A stretch of 18,835 nucleotides of DNA from Rhodoferax sp. (GTDB lineage: Bacteria; Pseudomonadota; Gammaproteobacteria; Burkholderiales; Burkholderiaceae): positions 1 to 18,835 of the forward strand of contig JAIFMT010000255.1 of the NCBI GenBank assembly GCA_020048295.1. Reading direction: 5' to 3'. Both the position numbers and the translations under genes were made by a program. This document shows, one piece after another, positions 1 through 7,342 of the stretch. The notes under the pieces are model-generated. The model searched no databases. It was not told the DNA's origin and saw only the letters and a program-made list of their open reading frames with translations. The stretch's first letter is position 1, and each line of letters opens with the position of its first letter.

Positions 1-390
1 TGCCGTGGCATCGCTCACCTGTGCTTGCGCGCTTTGCTGGGCGCTGCCAGCGCGTGCCAGTGACGCATCGAGTGCTGCCAGGCGCTGGTCCAGGTCAACC
101 GGGTCCATCTCGGCCAGCAGTTGCCCAGCCTTCACCCGCTCACCCACATCCACCCGCACGCTGAGCACCCGCCCCGGCACGGTGGGGCCAACCATCCAGG
201 CACGCTGGGCTTCCACCGTGCCGATGCCAAAGATGGCCGGGTTCAAGCTGCCCTCTTTGGGCTGGACCACCGTGACTTTGATGGGTGCCAGTGGCCCGGT
301 GCGCAGCGACACATAAGCCACTGCGCCGATCAGCAGCAGTGCGGCCGCGCCAAGGGCTGCGCGTCGCAGCAGGAGTTGTTTGGGGTTCAT
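1..390 (-). CDS. Efflux pump periplasmic adaptor (HlyD/AcrA type), N-terminal part
   Basis: This is the first 130 codons of a membrane fusion protein; the rest lies beyond the left edge. Adaptors of this family link an inner-membrane RND or ABC pump to an outer-membrane channel. Residues 1-30 are a membrane anchor or signal segment (MNPKQLLLRRAALG, then a run of Ala/Leu/Ile). Residues 37-100 form the first beta-barrel strand and a lipoyl-like half-motif: GTVEAQR, then PGRVLSVRVDVGERVKAGQLL and AEMDP. Residues 101-130 begin the alpha-hairpin (LDQRLAALDASLARAGSAQQ). The start ATG overlaps the stop of the upstream tetR gene as ATGA, so translation is probably coupled. The pump gene should follow to the left. 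Drug, metal or solvent specificity cannot be told from this part. Confidence 0.87.
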   Translation of the reverse strand, partial: MNPKQLLLRRAALGAAALLLIGAVAYVSLRTGPLAPIKVTVVQPKEGSLNPAIFGIGTVEAQRAWMVGPTVPGRVLSVRVDVGERVKAGQLLAEMDPVDLDQRLAALDASLARAGSAQQSAQAQVSDATA

Positions 391-1046
391 GGGTTTCCTT
401 GAAAATTTTCGTCGGGGTCTGCGCGCAGGCCGCGCTGGAACAGGGCAAATACGCCCGGGGCCTGCAGCCGCATCGAGGCCACATCGCCCGAGGTGAGCGA
501 TTGCATGACCAGGCCTTGGATTGAGCCAAGAAATAGCACGCTAGCGCTTTTCAGGTCTGTGTTGGCAGCTATCAAATTAGCTTCTTTGGCGAGGTTGAGC
601 AGCTGCATCACCAGGGTTCGGTACTGCTGCATCAGCTGGCGCACACTGGCTTTGACGGCGGTGTCCTGCGGCTGTTGCAGCTCCTGAAAGATGATGCGCG
701 GCACGCCCGGATGCTCGGTGACAAAGTCCACATGGGACATGAACACCGCCTGCAGTGCGGCCATGGCATCGGCGGGCGCAGCAGTGCTGTTGCCCGCCAG
801 GCCCGCCGCCGAGTGCAGTTGTGTCATCAGTGTGCGGTTGATCCAGGCCATGGTGGCCAGCCAGATGGCCTCTTTGCTGTCAAAGTGGCGAAACACGGCG
901 GCCTGCGTGATGCCCACTGCCTGCGCCAGATCGCCGGTGGTGATGCCCGACGGATTGCGTTTTGCTGCCAGTCGAAGAACGGCATCGATCAACGCTGCCT
1001 GACGGAATTCGGTGGCCTGTTTGGCTGTCTTTTCGCTCTGGGTCAT
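387..1046 (-). CDS. TetR/AcrR family transcriptional repressor
   Basis: A 219-residue TetR-family regulator, normal length for the family. An N-terminal helix-turn-helix lies at about residues 34-60 (GITTGDLAQAVGITQAAVFRHF, then DSKEAIW). The remainder is the helical ligand-binding and dimerisation domain, which differs from family to family. It overlaps the efflux adaptor by four bases (ATGA), so it probably controls that pump and itself. No good Shine-Dalgarno sequence precedes the ATG. An inverted repeat eight bases upstream (1054-1069) is a candidate operator. Codons around 530-582 are supplied by a copy of a dispersed repeat, giving the stretch EANLIAANTDLKSASVLF in the ligand domain. 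The family call is firm; the ligand is unknown. Confidence 0.93.
   Translation of the reverse strand: MTQSEKTAKQATEFRQAALIDAVLRLAAKRNPSGITTGDLAQAVGITQAAVFRHFDSKEAIWLATMAWINRTLMTQLHSAAGLAGNSTAAPADAMAALQAVFMSHVDFVTEHPGVPRIIFQELQQPQDTAVKASVRQLMQQYRTLVMQLLNLAKEANLIAANTDLKSASVLFLGSIQGLVMQSLTSGDVASMRLQAPGVFALFQRGLRADPDENFQGNP
530..582 (-). repeat. Dispersed repeat copy inside tetR
   Basis: Read on the minus strand, this contains GATAGCTGC, 17 further bases, then GCGCT and an ATTT tail. It aligns without gaps to the copies at 3223-3279 and 14412-14470 (GCTGC to G(G/C)GCT spacing is 22 bases in all three). It starts with a small palindrome, AGCTA-N6-TAGCT (567-582). It is read through in frame as part of the TetR protein. 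Confidence 0.5.
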
Positions 1047-1053
1047 ATTTTAT

Positions 1054-1069
1054 GTAATTGATCTATTAC
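1054..1069. promoter_or_regulatory. Candidate TetR operator (inverted repeat)
   Basis: The sequence holds a perfect inverted repeat GTAAT-tgatct-ATTAC in an AT-rich stretch of 30 bases, just upstream of the tetR start and in the divergent space shared with arsR. Position and symmetry fit autoregulation by the TetR protein. This is inferred from layout only. Confidence 0.35.
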
Positions 1070-1140
1070 TTATTGTATGTGAGAGGCGACCAGTTGGGCG
1101 GCGCCCATGGTCAGAACGCGGCATTTAAGTCACTTTGTCA

Positions 1141-1175
1141 TTTCAACGTTTCAATAATTGTTGTAATATCAATCT
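1141..1175 (+). promoter_or_regulatory. Candidate arsR-arsC promoter and operator
   Basis: A possible -35 TTTCAA (1141-1146) is separated by 17 bases from a good -10, TAATAT (1164-1169). The ATG follows six bases after the -10, so the transcript would start at or next to the start codon and be leaderless; no Shine-Dalgarno sequence is visible. A small palindrome, CAATAATTG (1152-1160), sits between -35 and -10, where an ArsR dimer would block polymerase. Confidence 0.35.
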
Positions 1176-2057
1176 ATGGAAAACACCGTTGCCACCAAAG
1201 TATTTGAATCGCTGGCCTCCGGCGTGCGGCTCGACATCTTCAGATTGCTGGTCAAAGCCGCACCCATCGGCATGGTGGCGGGTGACATCGCGCTGGCGCT
1301 GGAACTGCCCGCCACCAACCTGTCGTTTCACTTGAAAGCGCTGACGCAGGCGCAACTGCTGACCGTGACGCAAGAAGGACGCTACCAGCGCTACCGGGCC
1401 AATGTGGCGCTGATCGAAGAACTGATCACGTTTCTGACCGCCGAATGCTGTTTTGGCCGACCTGGCCAATGCCTTGGCGATGGCGGCATTGTTGCCGGCG
1501 GCGCCACCGCTGCGTTCCCATTCAACGAGATGACCAACCCAGGAGAAACCGAAATGACACGCAAAGTACTCAACGTCCTGTTCTTGTGCACCCACAATTC
1601 GGCGCGCAGCATTCTGGCTGAGGCCACCCTTAACCACATCGGCAAGGGCCGCTTCAAGGCGTATTCTGGCGGTAGCAGCCCGCGTGAGGACCAGCAACCG
1701 CATCCACTGGCCTTGCAGGTGCTCAAGGCGGCCGGCATTTCAACCGAAGGCTTGCACAGCAAGAACTGGGACGAGTTCGGCAAACCCGACGCGCCGCACA
1801 TGGACCTGGTGATCACCGTGTGCGACAACGTCGCTGGCGAAGTCTGCCCGTACTGGCCTGGCCAGCCGGCCACCGCGCACTGGGGCTACGCCGAACCGGC
1901 GGCGGTTGAGGGCACCGACGCGCACAAGCTCGATGCGTTCCGGCAAACGCTGCATGGGCTCAATCGTCGTCTCGAGCTATTGATCAACCTGCCACCTGAA
2001 AAGCTGGAAAAATCGATGCTGCAAACCACGGCGCGCGACATGGCGCAGACGGCGTAA
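1176..2057 (+). CDS. arsC: ArsR-ArsC fusion: arsenic-responsive repressor joined to arsenate reductase
   Basis: One open frame of 293 codons joins two proteins that are usually separate. Residues 1-100 are an ArsR winged helix (RLDIFRLL; recognition region ALELPATNLSFHLKAL). They end in a cysteine cluster, Cys91-Cys92 and Cys99 (ECCFGRPGQC), similar to the C-terminal As(III) site of the Acidithiobacillus-type ArsR. Residues 101-126 are a low-complexity linker. Residues 127-293 are a low-molecular-weight phosphatase-fold ArsC that reduces arsenate to arsenite. Its P-loop is CTHNSARS (Cys138, ArsC Cys12), and the redox cysteines lie in CDNVAGEVCP (ArsC Cys90 and Cys98). The linker holds a strong ribosome binding site and ATG at 1554, so free ArsC may also be made. 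No arsenite pump (ArsB/Acr3) is in the window. Both domain calls are firm; whether the fusion acts as one protein is open. Confidence 0.9.
   Translation: MENTVATKVFESLASGVRLDIFRLLVKAAPIGMVAGDIALALELPATNLSFHLKALTQAQLLTVTQEGRYQRYRANVALIEELITFLTAECCFGRPGQCLGDGGIVAGGATAAFPFNEMTNPGETEMTRKVLNVLFLCTHNSARSILAEATLNHIGKGRFKAYSGGSSPREDQQPHPLALQVLKAAGISTEGLHSKNWDEFGKPDAPHMDLVITVCDNVAGEVCPYWPGQPATAHWGYAEPAAVEGTDAHKLDAFRQTLHGLNRRLELLINLPPEKLEKSMLQTTARDMAQTA
1541..1556 (+). promoter_or_regulatory. Internal ribosome binding site and start for free ArsC
   Basis: AGGAG at 1541-1545 is eight bases upstream of an in-frame ATG (1554-1556) that begins MTRKVLNVLFLC, the normal N-terminus of a stand-alone ArsC. This is a better translation start than the one of the fusion itself. 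Confidence 0.55.
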
Positions 2058-2060
2058 TCC

Positions 2061-2289
2061 ATGCGCGTGCCATGCGACATCACCGCCCGGCAGCGGCGTC
2101 AAGCACTGCGCAGCGGGATGCCGCTGGAGGCGCTGATTGCGCTGCGCTTGATGCCGTTGCGCACGGTCCAGCGTTCGTGATTCACGCCTCATCGAATACC
2201 TCGGCCGTCATGGCAGCAAAATCCGCGTCCAACTGCCATGGATAGACAGCCACCCCGAAGCACGAAAATGGCTGTCATTGCGGACTTGA
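2061..2289 (+). pseudogene. Possible remnant of a frameshifted gene
   Basis: I do not recognise this. Three bases after the arsC stop, an ATG opens 39 codons (MRVPCDITARQRRQALRSGM, then PLEALIALRLMPLRTVQRS) that look like a helix-turn-helix. They end at TGA 2178-2180. In a second frame, open from 2152 to a stop at 2287-2289, follows RLIEYLGRHGSKIRVQLPWI, then DSHPEARKWLSLRT, which also has a protein-like composition. Joined by one frameshift near 2170-2180 the two would give about 75 residues. No Shine-Dalgarno sequence is visible. An inverted repeat CATGGCAG/CTGCCATG lies at 2209-2216 and 2233-2240. It may be chance or decayed coding DNA. Confidence 0.25.
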
Positions 2290-2297
2290 TCCGCAAT
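2277..2297. repeat. REP-like palindrome
   Basis: A perfect hairpin, ATTGCGGA-cttga-TCCGCAAT, is preceded by GTC and followed by CCATG. The wider string resembles the GTCATTGCGG...CCGCAATCC palindromes that are dispersed in intergenic DNA of many proteobacteria. It sits between the convergent ars and chrA genes. No T-run follows on either strand, so it is not a standard terminator. Confidence 0.5.
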
Positions 2298-2330
2298 CCA
2301 TGCCCGCAATGCCTGGCTGTGCGCGCCGGG

Positions 2331-3794
2331 TCAAAACAGCCGCAGCGCCATGCCAGCCAGTGCGCAGGCCGCCAGCACCGGCATCACGCCCTGTTTGAAG
2401 CGCAGCAGAGCGATGGCCGCGAGCACCGCAATGGTGATCGCCACGCTATCCGGTTTTGAATCAAACAGGCTTGCAGCCCTTACAGGGTATGCGACATGGG
2501 CTATGAAAAATAAAGCAAGACTGGCAATCACGCCGACCACGGCGGCGGTGATGGCGGTCAGTGGCGCGGTGAAGTGCAGCTTGCCGTGGGTGGACTCCAC
2601 CAGCGGGCCACCGGCCAGAATGAATACAAACGAGGGTAAAAAAGTAAACCAGGTGACCACCGTGGCAGCCAGCGCCGCACCCCAGAACAAGGCCTGCGGC
2701 CCCAGCACCTGATGCCCCCAGCCGCCAATGAAGCCGACAAACGCCACCACCATGATCAGCGGGCCGGGCGTGGTCTCGCCCAGCGCCAGCCCGTCCATCA
2801 TCTGCGGCGCGCTCAGCCAGCCAAACTGTTCCACCGCGCCCTGGTAAACATAGGGCAGCACGGCGTAAGCACCGCCAAAGGTCAGCAATGCCGCCTTGGT
2901 AAAAAACCAGCCCATCTGGGTCAGCGTCGCGTTCCAGCCTTGCCAGGCGATCAGTGCGCCCATCGGCAGCAACCACAAGACGGCACCCCCCAGCAGCACC
3001 CGCAGCAGGCGCGATTTATCGAAGCGGGCGTGTGCCGGCGCAGGGGTGTGATCGTCAATGATGCAGTGCAGCGTTGGCGCGGCATGTGTGGCTGTCTTGC
3101 TGGTGGCAGCCGCGTGACCGGTGGTCCGGGCAAACTGGGCAAGCCCGATGCGCTGACCCAGCCAGCCGATCAGCGCAGCCGCTGCCACCACCCACGGAAA
3201 GGCCACGTTGAACCCGGCAATTGCTATAAAACTCATGGCTGCTATCGCCCACAGGACCGGGGCTTGAGCCGGTTTTTTCAATGTTTTCGAGCCCACCCGA
3301 TAAACCGCTTGCAGCACAATGGCTGCTACTGCCGGCTTGATGCCGTACAGCAGCCCGGCCACCCAGGGCAGGTTGCCATAGGCCACATACAGCCAGCTCA
3401 AGCCAATCAAGATAAGCAACGAGGGCAGCACAAACAGTGCCCCGGCCATCACGCCGCCCCAGCTGCGGTGCATTAGCCAGCCGATGTAGGTGGCCAGCTG
3501 CTGCGCCTCCGGGCCGGGCAACAGCATGCAGTAGTTCAACGCGTGCAGAAATCGGCCCTCGGAAATCCAGCGCCTTTCTTCCACCAGCACACGGTGCATG
3601 ATGGCAATTTGTCCGGCCGGTCCGCCAAAGCTGATGAAGCCGAGCTTGAGCCAGAAGCTGAAGGCTTCTTTTACAGGAATGCGGCGTGCGGCGGCTGTCG
3701 GTGCGTCGCAGGCCGCGAGATCGGCGCTGTCAGGGGTGGCGGGTGTGCTGCGGCTGTCTGCGGCGAAACGGTCAAGCGCTTCTGGGGTGTCCAT
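2331..3794 (-). CDS. chrA: Chromate transporter ChrA, two-domain (long) form
   Basis: A 487-residue inner-membrane protein of the CHR family, which exports chromate and gives chromate resistance. Two homologous halves are seen. The first has FWLKLGFISFGGPAGQIAIM (about 47-66), EERRWI and LLPGPEAQQLATYIGW (91-106). The second has LTFGGAYAVLPYVYQGAVEQ and ALGETTPGPLIMVVAFVGF. Each half is followed by long hydrophobic helices; between the halves is a His/Ala/Thr-rich hydrophilic loop. The first 40 residues are hydrophilic and not conserved in the family. I chose the ATG at 3794 because the region upstream is basic and not ChrA-like. The frame stays open to an ATG at 3899, and neither start has a clear ribosome site. 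It converges on the arsenic gene, making a metal-resistance pair. A dispersed repeat lies inside the gene (3223-3279). Confidence 0.93.
   Translation of the reverse strand: MDTPEALDRFAADSRSTPATPDSADLAACDAPTAAARRIPVKEAFSFWLKLGFISFGGPAGQIAIMHRVLVEERRWISEGRFLHALNYCMLLPGPEAQQLATYIGWLMHRSWGGVMAGALFVLPSLLILIGLSWLYVAYGNLPWVAGLLYGIKPAVAAIVLQAVYRVGSKTLKKPAQAPVLWAIAAMSFIAIAGFNVAFPWVVAAAALIGWLGQRIGLAQFARTTGHAAATSKTATHAAPTLHCIIDDHTPAPAHARFDKSRLLRVLLGGAVLWLLPMGALIAWQGWNATLTQMGWFFTKAALLTFGGAYAVLPYVYQGAVEQFGWLSAPQMMDGLALGETTPGPLIMVVAFVGFIGGWGHQVLGPQALFWGAALAATVVTWFTFLPSFVFILAGGPLVESTHGKLHFTAPLTAITAAVVGVIASLALFFIAHVAYPVRAASLFDSKPDSVAITIAVLAAIALLRFKQGVMPVLAACALAGMALRLF
3223..3279 (+). repeat. Dispersed repeat copy inside chrA
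   Basis: GCTATAAAACTCATGGCTGC is followed, 22 bases after the last GCTGC begins, by GGGCTTGAGCC and a run of T. This is the same order and spacing as in the intergenic copy at 14412-14470. It is antisense to chrA and encodes part of a membrane segment (WAIAAMSFIAIAG). Confidence 0.5.
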
Positions 3795-3951
3795 GAGGTT
3801 AAGTCCGATGAAGGTGCAGCGCTTGGACGGGACACCGTCTTGGGGTCGTTGCCGGCCCGATGCCGGGGCACTGATTTCCCGGCGCGCGCAATGTAGCACA
3901 GGCCAGAGTCGTTGCGCTGTTGAGAATTCTCCTGTGTCGATGGTAAATTTT

Positions 3952-3985
3952 GTGTCACAGTGGCGTCATTGCAAATACTTAAATT
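3952..3985 (+). promoter_or_regulatory. Candidate PhoB-dependent promoter of ppk2
   Basis: Two direct units exactly 11 bases apart, GTGTCACAGTG and GCGTCATTGCA, resemble the PhoB half-site CTGTCAT. Six bases (AATACT) separate them from a -10-like TAAATT (3980-3985). This is the geometry of the E. coli phoA promoter. The implied start near 3992 leaves a leader of about 28 bases before the GTG start. An alternative sigma-70 promoter, TTGAGA (3920-3925) with TGG-TAAATT (3941-3949), lies just upstream. Read by eye; needs a matrix scan. Confidence 0.5.
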
Positions 3986-4019
3986 CGGGAACCCTCCCAC
4001 GCTACTCAAGGAAACCATA

Positions 4020-4937
4020 GTGAACGCAAGTGACGACGAATTGATCCGCCGCATCCGCCGCGATCTGGCCGACAGCTACGACGAGGAGTTTGAACTGGAG
4101 CTGGAAGACCGCAACCTCGACGAAATGGCCGAGAGCACGGCCGACATTGACTCGGCGCAGTACAAAGAAAGTCGCCGGGTGTATTTCCGTGAACTGTTCC
4201 GGATGCAGGGCGAGCTGGTCAAGCTGCAGGACTGGGTGGTCAAGACCGGCCAGAAGATCGTGATCTTGTTCGAAGGGCGTGATGCCGCGGGCAAGGGCGG
4301 CACCATCAAGCGCATCACCCAGCGGCTTAATCCGCGTGTCTGCCGCGTGGCCGCCTTGCCAGCACCCAATGCGCGTGAGCAAACCCAGTGGTACTTTCAG
4401 CGGTATGTGGCGCATCTGCCCGGTGCTGGTGAAATTGTGTTGTTTGACCGCAGTTGGTACAACCGCGCCGGGGTTGAGCGGGTGATGGGCTTTTGCACCG
4501 ACGAGCAGTACGAGGAATTTTTCCGCTCGGTGCCCGAGTTCGAAAAAATGTTGGTGCGCTCGGGCATCAAGCTTATCAAGTACTGGTTTTCGGTGTCGGA
4601 TGAAGAGCAGCAACTGCGCTTTCTGGGCCGTATCCACGACCCGCTCAAGCAATGGAAACTCAGCCCGATGGACATGGAGTCGCGCAAACGCTGGGAGGAG
4701 TACACCAAGGCCAAGGAAGTCATGCTGGAGCGCACCCACATTCCCGAGGCTCCCTGGTGGGTGGTGAATTCGGTGGACAAAAAGAAAGCCCGCCTCAATT
4801 GCATTCACCACCTGCTGGGTCAAATTCCGTACGAGGAAGTCGAATTCACGCCGGTGGTGCTACCACCGCGTGAGCGTAACGACGACTATGTGCGCCGCCC
4901 GGTGCCACCCGAAATTCTGGTGCCCGAGGTCTATTAA
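4020..4937 (+). CDS. ppk2: Polyphosphate kinase 2 (PPK2)
   Basis: A 305-residue single-domain PPK2, which transfers phosphate between polyphosphate and nucleoside diphosphates (mostly making GTP/ATP from polyP). Walker A is GRDAAGKGG (86-94) and the Walker B/lid region is DRSWYNRAGVERV (143-155). Further family blocks are VAHLPGAGEIVLF, FLGRIHDPLKQWKLSPMD (about 201-218) and EAPWWVVNSVDKKKARLN. Length fits the one-domain class I enzymes. I chose the GTG at 4020: AAGGAAA lies at 4008-4014 with normal spacing, and an upstream GTG at 3960 would lie inside the candidate promoter. The preceding PhoB-like box suggests induction by phosphate limitation. It diverges from chrA; the 94-residue protein follows after 187 bases. 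Confidence 0.95.
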   Translation: MNASDDELIRRIRRDLADSYDEEFELELEDRNLDEMAESTADIDSAQYKESRRVYFRELFRMQGELVKLQDWVVKTGQKIVILFEGRDAAGKGGTIKRITQRLNPRVCRVAALPAPNAREQTQWYFQRYVAHLPGAGEIVLFDRSWYNRAGVERVMGFCTDEQYEEFFRSVPEFEKMLVRSGIKLIKYWFSVSDEEQQLRFLGRIHDPLKQWKLSPMDMESRKRWEEYTKAKEVMLERTHIPEAPWWVVNSVDKKKARLNCIHHLLGQIPYEEVEFTPVVLPPRERNDDYVRRPVPPEILVPEVY

Positions 4938-4976
4938 GAGCGGTGGAATTGGGGTGGGCCGCACAGGGCTTGCCAA

Positions 4977-5020
4977 CTTTCACATGACTGTCACTGATTT
5001 GCCATCAAATTCACAATGAC
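4977..5020 (+). promoter_or_regulatory. Candidate Pho box array upstream of the 94-residue protein
   Basis: Four consecutive 11-base units are seen: CTTTCACATGA, CTGTCACTGAT, TTGCCATCAAA and TTCACAATGAC. The second matches CTGTCAC fully, the first at six of seven positions; the third is moderate and the fourth poor. No convincing -10 lies at the expected distance; TTATAA at 5041-5046 is 20 bases beyond the array. Confidence 0.4.
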
Positions 5021-5124
5021 TCTCGGCTACCCTCGACGTCTTATAAGCCGCGCCCGATCAGACTTGTCAATATGCCGGTCAGTGGGTGCGAACTAAATGA
5101 CATCATCTTTGGAAAACCAGAATC

Positions 5125-5409
5125 ATGCTCGCCATCAAAAAAGCCAGAAAACTCATCGAAGCCAATCCGGGCGACCCGGCTGCCCAGATCATTGCGACCC
5201 TGGTGCTGGCGCTGGAGAGCGAAACCAGCATTTCTGTCGAGCAGTTGTACAAGCTCGATGACAAGCGCTTTGAGCTGGCCATGGAAATCTTGAGCGAATG
5301 GCGGCTTGACCGGCATTACGCCAGCAAGCTGCGGCTGCTCAGCACCAGCAACCACTTGCACGAAATGTCGGTACCGCAGCCAGACCCGCAACCAGCCACG
5401 CCGCAGTGA
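5125..5409 (+). CDS. Hypothetical 94-residue helical protein
   Basis: I do not recognise a family. The protein is probably all helical (MLAIKKARKLIEANPGDPAA, then a helix with IIATLVLALESE, then QLYKLDDKRFELAMEILSEW). It ends in a Pro/Gln-rich tail (VPQPDPQPATPQ). There is no signal peptide and no clear membrane helix. The first helix and the spacing of Ala and Leu recall a TPR-like hairpin, but one repeat is not enough for a call. A weak GGA lies 11 bases before the ATG. A PhoB-like array lies 105 bases upstream, which, with ppk2 ahead, suggests a role under phosphate limitation. It converges on the cyclic-di-GMP gene with 25 bases between the stops and no visible terminator. Confidence 0.7.
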   Translation: MLAIKKARKLIEANPGDPAAQIIATLVLALESETSISVEQLYKLDDKRFELAMEILSEWRLDRHYASKLRLLSTSNHLHEMSVPQPDPQPATPQ

Positions 5410-5434
5410 AATGGCGTCAACTCGGTGGCAGCGG

Positions 5435-7336
5435 TCAGTTGCTGCTGTCTTGCCCCACTGACAGGCGTACCACCAGGCCCTGACCGTTGGTCTTGGCATC
5501 GTGCTTGGCGCGGGCCGCCTCTGAGGCTACCTGCTCCGAATTGGAAAACAGACGAGGGCTGATCCGCACGGCACCGATCGAAAGTGTGGTCATGGCAAAA
5601 AAACGCCTCACCCCAAAACGGTCTTCGGCCTCAATGCCGCCAGCCAACCGCGCTGATTCGTCAAACAGGGTTTGTGCCTGCTGCGCAAATTCGTCAATGA
5701 TGGCTTGACATTGCCGCTGCCAATCGTCGCTTTGGTACAGCAATATGAAGTCGTCACCGCCGACATGGCCGACAAAATCGCGGCGTGGGTCGCAGTGTGC
5801 CTGGCAAATCCGGGCCACCAGGCGAATCATTTCGTCGCCGCGCCAGTAGCCGTACTGGTCATTGAAGGGCTTGAAATTGTTCAGGTCGGCGTAGCAGGCG
5901 GTGAACTCGGCACCGCTGCCCAATAGCCGTTCGATGTGCTGGCTGATCGGGATGTTGCCCGGCAAAAAAGTCAACGGATTGGCGTGGCGGGCGGCTTCAA
6001 TGCGGGTTTCGGTGACCGAGCGCACCAGCTGTTCGCCGGTGCCCAGACCTTCGTAGCGACCATTCTCGGTGACGATGAAGCCGTCCACCAGATAGCGCTG
6101 GTCGTCCGAGGTGAGGATGCCCACCAGTTCATCAACGTTGTGGTTGCGCTCAATGATGCGTGGCTCGGTGTTGGCGTGCAGCATGCACGACTTGCGGCCC
6201 CAGATCTCGCGGTAATACAGCTTGCTGTATTCGTTCATGAACAAGGCGCGGTTGATGATGGCTACCGGCCGGATGCCGTCCAGCACGGCAATGGCGTGCA
6301 GCGAGGGGTGGGTGAAAAACACCAGCGCCAGTTCGTCATTGCTGGTGGTCAGGCTCACCGTCGGGGCTTTGAGTACCGCCAAGCGGCTCAGCGAGCCGGT
6401 GCTGCAGGCGCGGCGCAGTTCAGGGAACACCGCCACCGTGCGGTCGCTGATGACCGCCAGCGCTTCGACCTCGATCATGGCGCGCGGCATGCGCGCCGGG
6501 CGGCCCAGAAAGAAGCCTTGGCCGTAGGGGATGCCAAGGTCGCGCAGCACCCGCAGGTCGTCTTCGGTTTCGATGCCTTCGGCGATCAGCGAGGTGTCGA
6601 AAATGGCGGCGATTTGCTGCAAGGCCTGAATGGTTTTAAGTTTGTCGGCGTACTGGCTGATGGCTTTGGTGAAGTATTTGTCAATCTTGACAAACTCTGG
6701 TTTGAGTTGGGACCATAGGCGCAGACTGGAGCGGCCGTCGCCAAAATCATCCAGGGCCAGTGACACGCCGGCGGCGCGAATTTCGCGCACCGCGTGAGCC
6801 AGGTGGTCCATGTCGGCCACGCGCTCGTACTCGGTGATCTCCAGTACCAGACTCCGTGGTGAAACACCCAGGTCTGCAGCCAGCGCCAGCAGGCGGTCGC
6901 TGCCAAATTGCTGCAATACCTGCAGCAAGACGTCAGCGCTGAAATTCAGGAAGATGCGCCCCGCCTCCTGGAGTGCACCCCAGCGCTGCAGTGCCAGCAA
7001 AACACACTGGTTTTCAAACTCAAAATTCAGGTTTTCATGGCCTGCCGCCAGCAGCAGGGTGTCGGGGGTATGAAACCTGGTTTTTTCCGGACCCCGGATC
7101 AATGCCTCGTGGGAAAAAATACTGCCGTCACCCAACAGTGCAATGGGCTGAAATACCGGAAACAGCTGTTGTTGACGCAGCAAACCGGCCAACTGGCCGC
7201 GACCGCGTCTGACCGCCACAGCACTCAATCTAATCGCGGTTGGCTTGCCAAAAGTGCCTGGCGTTGACGCACGATGCTGCTTCAATGGGTCTTTCGTCGG
7301 CGTTGCAGCGACTGCTGTCAAAGGGGAATTGCGCAT
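5435..7336 (-). CDS. Cyclic-di-GMP signalling protein, EAL-CBS-CBS-GGDEF
   Basis: A 633-residue soluble protein with the phosphodiesterase domain first. The EAL domain (about 50-290) keeps the expected metal and catalytic residues: HEALIRGP (77-79 EAL), NFSA (131), LEITE (Glu166), LALDDFGDG (Asp196-Asp197), Lys217, AEGIE (Glu253) and YGQG (Gln273). Residues 325-445 look like a CBS pair, which often binds adenine nucleotides. The C-terminal GGDEF domain (450-630) reads VGGDDF (526-530), with GGDD in place of GGDE/GGEE, and has no RxxD inhibitory site. I infer an active phosphodiesterase; the cyclase activity is uncertain. No membrane helix or signal peptide is present. It diverges from the basic H1-like gene. 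No Shine-Dalgarno sequence is seen; a -10-like TATCAT ends six bases before the ATG. Confidence 0.93.
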   Translation of the reverse strand: MRNSPLTAVAATPTKDPLKQHRASTPGTFGKPTAIRLSAVAVRRGRGQLAGLLRQQQLFPVFQPIALLGDGSIFSHEALIRGPEKTRFHTPDTLLLAAGHENLNFEFENQCVLLALQRWGALQEAGRIFLNFSADVLLQVLQQFGSDRLLALAADLGVSPRSLVLEITEYERVADMDHLAHAVREIRAAGVSLALDDFGDGRSSLRLWSQLKPEFVKIDKYFTKAISQYADKLKTIQALQQIAAIFDTSLIAEGIETEDDLRVLRDLGIPYGQGFFLGRPARMPRAMIEVEALAVISDRTVAVFPELRRACSTGSLSRLAVLKAPTVSLTTSNDELALVFFTHPSLHAIAVLDGIRPVAIINRALFMNEYSKLYYREIWGRKSCMLHANTEPRIIERNHNVDELVGILTSDDQRYLVDGFIVTENGRYEGLGTGEQLVRSVTETRIEAARHANPLTFLPGNIPISQHIERLLGSGAEFTACYADLNNFKPFNDQYGYWRGDEMIRLVARICQAHCDPRRDFVGHVGGDDFILLYQSDDWQRQCQAIIDEFAQQAQTLFDESARLAGGIEAEDRFGVRRFFAMTTLSIGAVRISPRLFSNSEQVASEAARAKHDAKTNGQGLVVRLSVGQDSSN

Positions 7337-7342
7337 CGAAAC

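Noticed and set aside
1123..1150. Two GTCA motifs before arsR
   Set aside because: They are 8 bases apart, not 11, so they do not form a Pho box.
2712..3476. Long open frame opposite chrA
   Set aside because: Composition is Gln/His/Arg/Pro-rich with no domain; it is the mirror of ChrA codon use. The ChrA frame has clear family motifs.
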